Assembly: GCA_023627715.1 (NCBI GenBank)
Contig: JAMAHW010000077.1
Span: forward strand, 145,429-209,428
Source: Periconia sp. R9002
Lineage: Eukaryota; Ascomycota; Dothideomycetes; Pleosporales; Periconiaceae
DNA length: 64,000 nucleotides
Direction of reading: 5' to 3'
The notes below the pieces were generated by a model. It worked only from the letters and a program-made list of their open reading frames with translations, was not told the DNA's origin and ran no database searches. Positions within the stretch are counted from its first letter, which is position 1; each line of letters opens with the position of its first letter. This document shows, piece by piece, positions 1-9,536 of this stretch. The translations under genes and the position numbers were made by a program.

Positions 1-657
1 TGATGGATGATAGTGCGGGCCGGACACCTAGACGTGTACTTCTCACATGTAGTTTTATCAATATGAAGATTGTATTGGCAGGCAGGACTAGCTCTTTGAT
101 GAGTGTCTGAGTATAGCGGAAAGCTTATTCTCTACCTATCACGAAAAAGGACTATATCTAGAAGCAAAGATGTCAAACATAAGACTCTTTCTGTCGAACT
201 AGAGATGGTATACAGGCGTGTGTAAGTACGCAGTTTGGTGAATATACAAGTTAATGAAGATGAAATCGCGGTGAATATCTGGATGGATGAGCCGTAGTAA
301 AGTCAGCGCTGCAATCATGAACCAGCCTGCTGGTCACCTTGTATCTTTAAGAGATATTCGTGCAAAAAACATGGAAGCAGCTTAGCGACTGGAAATAAAA
401 AAAGCATAATCAGAATTTTTGTATAAAGATGTGGTATATGTACATTCAAACAACATTAATGCCTTATCCTAAGCCAGATAAAGTTGGTGGGGGGCAACAC
501 AGTGAAGTGTGGGAAACTTTTACACCTATAAATGTGATTGCGGAGTGAATGGAAGCACCGTAAACTGCTTGTAATTTTCTTTGAACATAGTGAAAAGTGG
601 CCTGGAATGTGCTCGCCAAACCAAAAGGAGGTTTACATTAGTTCATTATCCCAGCCA
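1..657. other. Intergenic, nothing recognised
   Basis: No reading frame here looks like a protein, and I see no repeat or RNA gene. It is the 3' flank of the minus-strand SnoaL-like gene that ends at 658. Confidence 0.6.
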
Positions 658-1206
658 TTATTCGCAACACCCTTTCATGGGATTAACGTTCACCTGTTTC
701 AAAATCGCGTTATCGGCTTCGCTTCGTTCCTCGTGCTCTTTCATATAAGCCTCAGAATAAGGTCCTTCGCCCGTCTTCTGCTGCACGACTTCCACGATCG
801 GACTCCAACAACAGTAAGTCTTCAAACTCCTCACCAAACCGTCGTCATCAAACGTCACGACCTGGGTCTCAAACCAGGGATCCACCACTGTGCCCATGAC
901 ATTGACGCGTTGCTTGGTTTCGCAAAAGATTGTATGTCCGTCAGGAGCGAGTGAAAACTGCAAGACCTGGCGATCTTCAATCTGGTATTGGTGCAAAACT
1001 TCTTGAAGTTCGGATATAGCTTCTTGGCGATTGTTTCCTAGTTCCTTGGGCCGCCTCATGCTTTTGAGATGGACGTGACAGTCGGTAGTAAAGCGCGAAG
1101 CAAATGCTTGGAAGTCATCGGCTGATGAAGATGGGGAAAGATTTTTGATGATAGCGTAAAGCTCATTGAGCTTTGCTAGGTAGAAATCGGCTTTGTTGCT
1201 CGTCAT
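658..1206 (-). CDS. SnoaL/NTF2-like fold protein
   Basis: A 182-residue single-exon protein. The start at 1206 gives MTSNKADFYLAKLNEL; the frame is open further upstream, but that leader has no protein character. The pattern is helix-rich at the N-terminus, with DDFQAFASRFTTDCHVHLKS near residues 30-49, followed by beta-strands ending in an FDDDGLVRSLKTYCCWSP-like stretch. This is the layout of small NTF2/SnoaL-like fungal proteins. In that family the cone-shaped fold binds small ligands or carries out isomerase, cyclase or dehydratase chemistry, but a substrate cannot be read from the sequence. There is no signal peptide, so it is probably cytosolic. A TATATATA stretch lies about 115 bp upstream of the ATG (around 1321-1328). 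I am fairly sure of the fold and unsure of any enzymatic role. Confidence 0.7.
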   Translation of the reverse strand: MTSNKADFYLAKLNELYAIIKNLSPSSSADDFQAFASRFTTDCHVHLKSMRRPKELGNNRQEAISELQEVLHQYQIEDRQVLQFSLAPDGHTIFCETKQRVNVMGTVVDPWFETQVVTFDDDGLVRSLKTYCCWSPIVEVVQQKTGEGPYSEAYMKEHEERSEADNAILKQVNVNPMKGCCE

Positions 1207-2009
1207 GGTGTTTCGTGATATCCGGGAGCAGTGCGTGTTGTCTGATCGCTGGAAAAGCTTTTGGGAGGGAAAGTAATCAAGTGTTGCGATGCTGAAATCA
1301 TGAAAGGATATCATTCTACTATATATATTTGTGTGTTCAGCCTCATTCCCTGGGCGGAATCGGCCCGCTATCACACTGGAAAATTTATCAAACGGCTGAC
1401 ATTTGTGCTGACATGTTTAGATTGTCATTATGAAGCCTGAGCACGCGTTAGTGTTAGAGGGAAATGTACATCAGCATATGTTTACTAATCCTTAGTGATT
1501 TGAAGATATGTCTATAAAATTACACTAGTACCAATAACCAGGGTGTACAATTGGATATAATGAAACATTATTAATGACGTATGTGGTTTTATATTGGTCG
1601 ATTATCTCAATTATCAAGTAACATCAAACAACTTTTCATCTTGTAAGAAATAATTTTAGGATTAACACGGAGACAGAAAAAATAGATTGTTAGGCCACAG
1701 TATAAAGCACTAACATCTTCAACCAGAGGCCTATTTCTCGAATTGGTTTTTTTTCTCTTCGTTAAATGTGAATTGTCATCGGCCACTCTTTTGCAAGCGT
1801 TTGTCATCTCCGGAAGGGCACAATCCCGTTAGGCCGATAATATGTCCACGCAGAAAGTTGCTGTTTTTTGCACACTGAGTAAAGTAAGCCACAAATGACT
1901 TAATCGGTTCAACAAGCTCTCTATTCAAACGGTCCCCCAATTTTTCAAATCTTGTTTCCGGTAAGGGCAGATAACATTCTATCGATCTGCATCTGAGAGG
2001 CTAATTGTC
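1207..2009. other. Intergenic, AT-rich, nothing recognised
   Basis: AT-rich spacer containing only short open frames without recognisable motifs. The first ~150 bp is presumably the promoter of the minus-strand SnoaL-like gene. Confidence 0.5.
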
Positions 2010-2560
2010 TGCCATTCCCGACAGTTGCTCCAACGCAGTTGCCAGACGTTACATCAAGTCAATTATTTGATGCATTATCGACGCCATTTTTAAGGGTGTT
2101 CTCCAATGTAGCGCTCGAGATTTATACCCAACTCAATATGAAGCGGGGTTTGACCAACTCATCGGCACAAATTAGGTCGATTCCAGAGAGTCGCAATTTG
2201 TAGAAAACTTCCCCTTTCACCTAGTAGAAAGCGGCTAGGTGTAGCGGGCTTGCGCCAGTTGAGTCATCGAAAGTATTTCTTTCTTCGCAATCGATTGGTG
2301 TAATCAGCGCCATTTAGGTCATAGACATCGAGTCTAGGATGCCTCAATGGGCCGGTCAGCAGGTTTCCCGGACCGAGAATAGCCGGAGAATAGCCGCTGA
2401 ATGGGGTAGGATCCGGTCGTCGATGGCTCTAACTCTGGAGACCCGCGAGCCCCAATAACATTCCCACCGCTCTGTAATATCCTCTGAGGACAGCCATAGG
2501 TGGCGCAGTATTCCCACGGTCATCGTGCTCGCCTAGACAGGCGCTGAGCTTAATTAAGTC
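2010..2560 (-). pseudogene. Decayed ankyrin-repeat gene fragment
   Basis: Reading the minus strand gives several ankyrin-like pieces split by stops and frame changes. One frame reads DDRGNTAPPMAVLRGYYRAV (about 2475-2535), close to the ankyrin consensus DxxGxTPLHxAxxxGxxxxV. A second, about 200 bp on, reads DDSTGASPLHLAAFY and then hits TAG (about 2230-2275). A third stretch, NGADYTNRLRRKKYF, lies just before it in another frame. The order fits one ankyrin array that has lost its frame by small indels and nonsense changes. No start codon, intact domain or neighbouring effector domain survives. Ankyrin arrays are common at the C-terminus of fungal NLR-like proteins, but nothing here shows which parent protein it came from. 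Confidence 0.6.
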
Positions 2561-3746
2561 TTTCAATTGTCTTACTACCGCTCTAAGCAACAATCATCAG
2601 GCCTTTCATGTCACTATTAACAATCAATTAGTCACTGTCGTAGAGACCAATTTACCACGAAATCGACACAAGCTGAAATTGACGAATCGGACGACAAACG
2701 GTTTACGTGTCCCCGTTTGGTGAGATGCCGGAGGTAGCAATCGCAATTTGCCCCGCTCTATTTTGTCCTGCATCAATGTAGCCTACAGCTCTCTTAGTAA
2801 AGGGGCATATGCTGCAAGCATTGCTTTAAGCCGTGACTTGATGGAATGCAACCAGATCTCGTCTATGTGTACGTTTCTCAGTATCGTGATTAAATGTCAG
2901 TGCAGTCTATCGCTCATACCCCAACTCAATTGATGGGTCAAAAGACCAGAACTTGCTATTGCGAAATCTGGACCCGCCACAATTTCGCTAACATATTCGT
3001 TCACATAGAACCATTGAACTTCACTGATGTTTTGTCTCGCACAAAGAGCTCCTGACTCTATAAAAATTGTCAAGATATATGGGAAGAAGGTACCCTGGGC
3101 AGGGTAGGGGCCACATGGCCGGACACAGTCATATCTAGACAGCCAGCTAGTATTACACAAATACATATACATATACGTCATTGAGAACCTGACAACAGCA
3201 TGCACTTCCCAAGATTGAATATAGTGTTCTAGTGACATCTTATATTGTCGTGTTCGGCTACACACATCTAGTGAGACCTATCGAAGTAGGCTTCGGGAGC
3301 ACACAATTGAATCCTATATTCTCGCAAAGCTTGTTTTTCTTAGGTGAGTTGCGTCCTACAATTCTTCCTGTTGTAAGCTAACTGTATACATATTAGAGGC
3401 CACGCAGACAATTAGCTAATTTTGCTCTCACAAGCATTGAAATTGAAGATATCGCTTTCAGTTCCATCCTGCCGATTCTACCGGGCTTAGCCACAGCCTA
3501 AGTTTTCTAGGACAAAAATGCCTTGATTGATTATTACCACTTGTAAGCTTTGCGAGGAATTCATTTTACATGTATTTACTTGATGGATGAGAAAAAATGC
3601 TAAACGGCTGTTTTATATTCTTGTCGCCTGATTTGGTTTGGCTGGGCAAGCGATAAGACAAGTATATCTAAACTCAAAAAGTTTATCCTATCGCCTGAAT
3701 TAAATTGCCTGGTGAGGCAATAGGTTTTCCTTAAAGCTAGCCCCAT
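2561..3746. other. Intergenic, nothing recognised
   Basis: A 122-codon minus-strand open frame (2897-3265) has no recognisable motif and is rich in Tyr/Met runs from a repeated catata motif near 3165-3177. I see no supported gene. Confidence 0.45.
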
Positions 3747-5050
3747 CTAGCCGATAAAATGCACAGCACGCTTCGGCTTAGTTACCTCACCTTCCTTTCG
3801 TGTAAATCCACTCGGGATTTTGTCAAGAGGCATGATCTCGCAGTTGCTGGACCCCTCGGCGAAACCCACAGAGTCGAACTGGCCTCTTTGTTTGTACTCA
3901 AATGACGAGCCATCTCTCAGCGAGGCTTTTATCGTAGAAGTAAATCCACTAGAATAGCTACCTTGGAAAGCAGTAGCCTTGCACACTGCGGCCTTCCCTG
4001 GGGGCAATAAATTACCACTAATGCCTTCAGACCAGGTCATTTTCCAGGAACGTTTGTTTTGCGTGCTCTCTTTCTCCATTCTAGTAGCTTCGAATCCCGC
4101 CGAGAACGATGCCGAAACTGAGCTTTCAGCTAGAAGCGGCACGCCAGCTTTCCCGGAAACGGTCAGCGTTGTGCCGGCACTGATGGTATGGCCGATGTCC
4201 ACTTCCACCGTTAGCGTTTTTTCGCGTATCGCCTCATTAGCAAATGTGAATGTCTTGTTCGTGCCGTCCTTGTTTGTGTTTTCAATAGCGATTTTGCTCA
4301 GAAAGATCTCTTCGATGCCTTCTTGCTTGCGGTTCATCTCCTCGATGGTCTTGTCGAATTTCATCTCGATAATCTCGGCGTTTTCGACGTTGGTCTTCAG
4401 AAAGAGGAGTTGCATGGAACTCAGAAAATCGCCATTTCCTTTACCCCAGACACCGAGCAAGACACCGGAGTAGACATTGGCATCAATCCAACCTCCCCAA
4501 TGTCTATCGGAGCCAAAGGAGATCATATCTTGATTTTTCATCTGCCATTCGAATTGCCCCGGTGAATCTCGCACTTTGTTGGGCCGGTGCTTAATGCTCT
4601 CTGCAGAGGGTGTTAGCCTTCTTCAACCGCAAGTTGATGCATAATTTTGCTTCACGTACCCACGAGTTCCCCAGTGTTCCAAGTGATCTCTTGATGGTTA
4701 TAATTGTCAGGGTTTGGGTTCCCGTGTTGCTTGCTCCAGCTGCCGTCGGAATAGCGTACACGGAATGCTTGGACATTCCACTTGCTGGACCAGACTTCGA
4801 TACCGTTCACAAGAAGCCCATCCCTCCAACGCGTTTCGCAGAAGAGCGGTTTGTCGGAGTCGGCATACTGTTGCCCGACATGGGTCCCATCGCCCATGAC
4901 GACTATCAAATCGTGAGTGAACTGAGCAAAAGTACTGAGAATGGTTCAAAACATACAGTTATTGTGCAGACCGTCACTACAGTCATCTGCACGGGTAAGC
5001 AACCCGAGGGAGGAAAATAATAGGGTTTGGGCGAAGAATCCAAGACGCAT
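3747..5050 (-). CDS. Secreted jacalin-like/aerolysin-like pore-forming-type protein
   Basis: Three exons on the minus strand: 5050-4957, 4902-4660 and 4600-3747, giving 396 residues. Introns are 54 and 59 nt (GTATGT..TAG and GTACGT..CAG) and keep the frame. Exon 1 encodes a signal peptide (hydrophobic core FFAQTLLFSSLGLL) followed by a Cys-containing segment. Exon 2 carries a lectin-like stretch with GIEVWSSKW and YSDGSWSKQHGNP, like a jacalin beta-prism strand pattern; it continues into exon 3 with FGSDRHWGGWID and MQLLFLKTNV. The remaining ~220 residues are Ser/Thr-rich alternating strands (TLTVEVDIGHTISAGTTLTV), as in aerolysin/ETX-MTX2-type beta-pore modules. Family members bind surface glycans and oligomerise into pores; here that is inferred. 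It could serve defence, competition or virulence. The fold call is moderately sure, the target unknown. Confidence 0.7.
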
Positions 5051-5919
5051 CGTGAATGAATGAGATGACAAAGGTTGAACTAGTAATGGTTTACAGGGAA
5101 ATGAATAATAGAAGAAGAAGAAAGTTATCAAAGAGTAAAGAGTGACTAATTGTAATAGTAGTGAGCGTAAAGAAGTAAAATGAGTGTGTTAAGGAAAGTT
5201 GGTTTAGAGTTGTAGAGCATGTTTCGCCTCAGGCTTTATACATGAAATCAAGAGGGAGATTATCACCGAAGGAAAATTCGTTAAATCTCGGACAGTACAT
5301 GCAGAAACATGAATAGGGTCGTCCGTCTGACACTTTGCATATCTAAATTGTATGGTACTGATGCATGTGTTGATTGCAAAAGAGCGCTTCATGTTCCCTA
5401 ATAGGGCATAAACTTTGAACTTAATGCCTCAAAAAGGAAGTGCAAACGAAAGCTGAGCACGTTCGGTAATGAGAGATTGCTTGGTTTTTGCACGTCTTTC
5501 GTCTAAGCGATTTCCCGGCGCTAAGTCTGCAGAACGCACAGGCCGAACTATAAATACCTAGGTACGTATCAATGGATTCTATGACATGGCCCCCACAGTC
5601 CACTGGCACATCGTATTCCTTTCTCAAATGGGTTGAACAAAATGCATCCCCTCGACAATCTCTCCACTTATTATTCTATAACTGATAATTTTGCTGAAAA
5701 ATAAAGCAAAAGAGTCTATATTTAGCAGCGTCATATAGAGCTATGCACATCATGATGTTTATTCTATTAAATTAACATGTAAAATCCACTCACCTACCTA
5801 GCAACCATGTAAGGCAATACGTTTTCCTTTTAATAACGACGAATACTCCCAATATGTAATACAATTTATTGCTTGTGTGTCTCAAGTGGAGGAAGAGGTG
5901 CGCCGCCTTCTACATACGT
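5051..5919. other. Intergenic, nothing recognised
   Basis: Contains the promoter of the minus-strand aerolysin-like gene, with A/G-rich sequence just upstream of its ATG (5100-5180). No other feature is visible. Confidence 0.5.
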
Positions 5920-6249
5920 TCACGAACAAAGAACCGCAGTGACGGTGTGCACCAAGCTAGCATATTCGCCCGCAACAAACACACCCTCAACAGCATTCAG
6001 AAAGGTTCCGACAACCACAAGCTTCGCCAATGGTAGTGTTCACCTTAGCTGCTTGGCCAGAATATCTTTTAAATCCGTTCTTTGGCTTATGTGCCAAGGC
6101 TGCAGCCTTCCGGATGCTCGTCCCGGGCTCGAAGCAAGGGTTACAAGCCCTAGCACATTCAGGAGCTTTGACAAGGCTCTGCGATTTTTCTGGGGTTTAC
6201 TTTCATGGGTGGGGGCAGATTCAAGATTGTCCGTTATTTCTTGAGCCAA
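5920..6249 (-). pseudogene. C-terminal relic of an unidentified protein
   Basis: One minus-strand frame stays protein-like for 110 codons with a single internal TGA (6042-6040). Before the TGA it reads like SKLLNVLGLVTLASSPGRA; after it, LVVVGTFLNAVEGVFVAGEY, ending at TGA 5922-5920. Upstream of 6249 the likely continuation shifts frame. I do not recognise the family. The relic lies directly downstream of the broken S9B peptidase on the same strand, so both sit in a stretch of decaying genes. Confidence 0.35.
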
Positions 6250-6426
6250 ATCACGTATAGTCTGAGCATTCTCAGCTCCTGACGCAACCAGTGGTGTTCC
6301 ACGATGTCTTTGCCATCTCCTTCCACAAACATATTGGCCGATCTACTCCCCATTTGCTCATATGTTCTTAATTGTTACACTATATAACGGAAATTGAAAC
6401 AATTGACTTTGATTTTGACTCTGTCA

Positions 6427-8604
6427 TCACCTAAGCCTCTCTCTCCTTTCCAAGTGCCGGTGTAGAAACTCGTTCCTCTTTCTTATCGCATAAGAACTAT
6501 AAAACTCTACGCCATGCTCTTCGCCTGGCATAAATAGCAAATCGCAGTCCTTGTACTCTTTGGTGAGGGCATTCACGACTTGCATCGTACTTGCTGGATC
6601 TACATTGGTATCCAGCTCCCCTACAATAAGTATCATCTTACCCTCCAATTTCTCTGCATTTACCACATTCGAATTCTCCTCATGGCTCTGGTCAATAGGA
6701 TATCCCATCAATGCTTCATTCTACCACAGCTTGTCCATGCGGTTGTCGTGACATCCACTACCAGCGATAGCTACCGAATAGAAGTCATTATGGGAAAGGA
6801 GAGCACCCATAGCGCTCTGGCCGCCGGCGGAGGTGCCGTACACACCAACGCGGTCGAGATCCATCCAAGAGCGCGTAGAAGCAGCAGCTTTCATCCACGC
6901 TATGCGATCTGGAAAGCCCGCATCTCTAAGGTTTTTAAAGCAAACATCGTGGAAAGCTTTTGAGCGCTTGTTTGAGCCCATACCGTCAATGAGAACAACT
7001 ACAAACCCTTCATTCGCGAGTTGGTGCGCTTGAGTATGTGTCATGTACTCCTTTGACACGAAAAAATCATGGGATCCGGCGTAAATATTGTCAATGACGG
7101 GATACTTTGTACCGTGTTTCATGTGGGTGGGCTTGACAATGAGACCATAAATCGGGGTGGTGCCGTCTCTTCCAGAGGCTGTGAAGCGATCTGGAATAGG
7201 CCGAAGCAGCCAGTCTAGATTACCTTCATGGACGACGCCTAACTCTTTGCCGGTTTCGGCATCGCGAGTGACGGTCTTTGCTGCCATGACCATGCGCGAC
7301 CACGTATCTGTGAGTATTTTTCGGTCGGGGCTGAACGACCACTTGTGTGACCCGTCTCCCACTGTCATGGTTTTGAAATCCGAGCCATCAAAATTAACTC
7401 GTGCCAAGTGTGCGTAATAAGGGTTCTGGTCCAGGCACCGCCCCAAACACCGTAATCCAAACCCTTCGTGTATCCTCGTCCACGTAATCCACAGATCGCA
7501 CCACCCATTCTCCTTGGGTGATTCGGTTTTTGCCTACCCCACTCTGAAGGTCGTAGAGGTAAAGGTGGTTCCACCCATCTCTTTCACTAGCCTAGATCAA
7601 CTCATGTGAATGGTTTCTGAGCTCCAGGTAGTATAACTTGTGCGCATAGTTGATGAACGTCTCACTACTTTCCTCCACTATGGCGCGTACCCTTCCTTGA
7701 ATGTTAATACCCACCACACGCAAAACGTGGTGCTCTCTTTCATTGAACACGAAATGGAATTCGGTACTTTCCTCATTCCATCCGTTACTGCTCAATGGAT
7801 CAATCTTGTATGGATTCTGGAACAGTGCATCGTATGTGGGTATTTCCTTCTTGGATGTTAGGTCGAACATTCTTCGCCGGTCAATCTGCACTTTGTCGCC
7901 AGGTTTCAGGCACTAAAACTGCTTCAGATGGGGCTAGAACTGGTCTTTGGGGCTGGACTTGACTTGAGAGACAAGATGCTCTTGAGCAGGCGTGGTTTGA
8001 AATATAACTGCAAACTTTCTGTTCGGTTAATAATAAGTAAATTTGCTAAAGGGGCTATCCACCGTTCCTGTTGTAGACAACGGGGCCTCCGGCCTCAACG
8101 CTTTGGTAATATTTCTCCTCGCCATGCGAGTTAATCCAGTACACCGAAATCTTAGTTTCAAGTTTGTTGTTGAATGGGATTTTTGTTTCATCTGAGCGTG
8201 GGACAGGGGTTACAACGGCGTATTTGGATCGCCAGCTCCACCTCACCGCCGAACGCCACTAAAGTCCCGTTGCTCCTCCACTCCCAGTTTTTACCACCAG
8301 CGCTAAATCTCACAGTCTCGGTGTCATCCTTCAAATCGATCCATGAAAAAGGGAGATCCCCGGCAGAAGCCTTAATCCCGTGGTCTTTGAGAGCTATTGC
8401 CACCCTTTCGTGATCAAATACTGGGCGCTTCACTCCCTCACGTGGGTTAACGAAGATGAATGTGGAGTCTCTCGGAGCTTCGCTTCGCCGAAACCAGAAA
8501 TTACTGTGCTGCGTTATCCAATTGGGTTCCAATATTGCTGCTTTGATGTGTGCATGTCGATCATGTACAGAGATTTCGACATTTAGTTTCTCTGCTTGAC
8601 TCAT
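6427..8604 (-). pseudogene. Broken S9B dipeptidyl-peptidase (DPP IV-like) with VHL-like segment
   Basis: Homologous blocks appear in the right order. An N-terminal propeller part starts MSQAEKLNVEIS (8604). A VHL beta-domain-like stretch reads KISVYWINSHGEEKYYQSVE (about 8075-8150). Next come LKPGDKVQID, SERDGWNHLYLYD, NPYYAHLARVNFDG, VYGTSAGGQ (catalytic Ser), GELDTNVDP (catalytic Asp region) and GEEHGVEFYS (catalytic His region). The reading frame is broken many times: TAG at 8055-8057, 7934-7936, 7913-7915, 7592-7594 and 6721-6723, a frameshift near 7440-7460, and a likely internal deletion near 8230-8245. Two TAGs replace Trp in otherwise conserved contexts (SERDGW block and DKLW-NEALMGYP). 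An intact relative would be an exopeptidase releasing X-Pro dipeptides; this copy cannot make one. Confidence 0.85.
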
Positions 8605-9536
8605 GATGACAAGAAGGGGAAAAGCGATAGCAAAATGACACACCGCAAAATTTTGCGCGCGTTGACAGAAATACTACACCAAATGCTGCTGCCTTGAGGG
8701 CTGAGGGCGCTAATGCGCGCGCATCTATTGATAATGTGAGAGATAATGACAGTCAATCAGTGATATATCGAACAAAAATAAATAGTAGTACATGGATAAG
8801 ATGAGAACACTTAAATTACTCAAGCATAAATCCTTTTTTGAAGTCACTGTTTCCATCCTAAAATCCTGGTCTACCAACAATATCAATATAATTTATGGCG
8901 TAGAGGAAGCTTAATAGCTGCGTTACGTCCATGGTTTTGGGGGGCTTTTGAAAAATAGCATATGCTCTGATCAGTTTCTAATGTGTTCAAAATCTCATGA
9001 AGCTTTTACAGAAGCAGTCTTCTGATGTTGTTTGTTTGTAAATGTTACTTATTATTCGAACAAACGATGAGCCACACCTGCGCACCCACGCATGAAGACA
9101 TTGAAATAGAGAGATAGATGCACAATAACTCAAAATTTTGCGAGGGTCTGGCTTCTCGCTAACAGACCGAGGGTTTCTTGTTATCCCATTTCTCTTAAAG
9201 AGCCTTTGCTTTTCCCCAATTTTTGCGCCAGAGTATTAATAAAGGTACCTCATAAGTATTGTCTGGGGCATCAGGTTATGCTTACATATGCCGTCGTGTA
9301 CAATAATAAGTATATTACATTATCATTCTTATTATATAATTGCCAATAAATTAATTTTCAATCAATCTTATGACTACGTTATATGATCAGGATAAAAGTC
9401 TAGAACAGGTTTTTTTTTTTTTTGGCCATGCAGGATTATCCCAGATACGGCTCTTTGGTTTCTGAAACAACTTAAACAGTGCCGCAACCTCCTACTACTC
9501 TTTCTCGAAAAACTCTATCTTGTCCCTGTCATGATT
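8605..9536. other. Intergenic, AT-rich
   Basis: AT-rich spacer with a T tract of about 15 nt at 9410-9424. It separates the start of the broken peptidase from the 3' end of the dynamin-like gene. No gene or repeat recognised. Confidence 0.5.

Noticed and set aside
4922..4956. A 35-nt intron using the CTCAG acceptor in the aerolysin-like gene
   Set aside because: Too short for a fungal intron and it puts exon 2 in the wrong frame; the acceptor at 4903 gives a 54-nt intron and keeps the frame.
4610..5020. Plus-strand 136-codon open frame
   Set aside because: It lies opposite exon 2 and the introns of the aerolysin-like gene and has no motifs; the minus strand explains the sequence fully.
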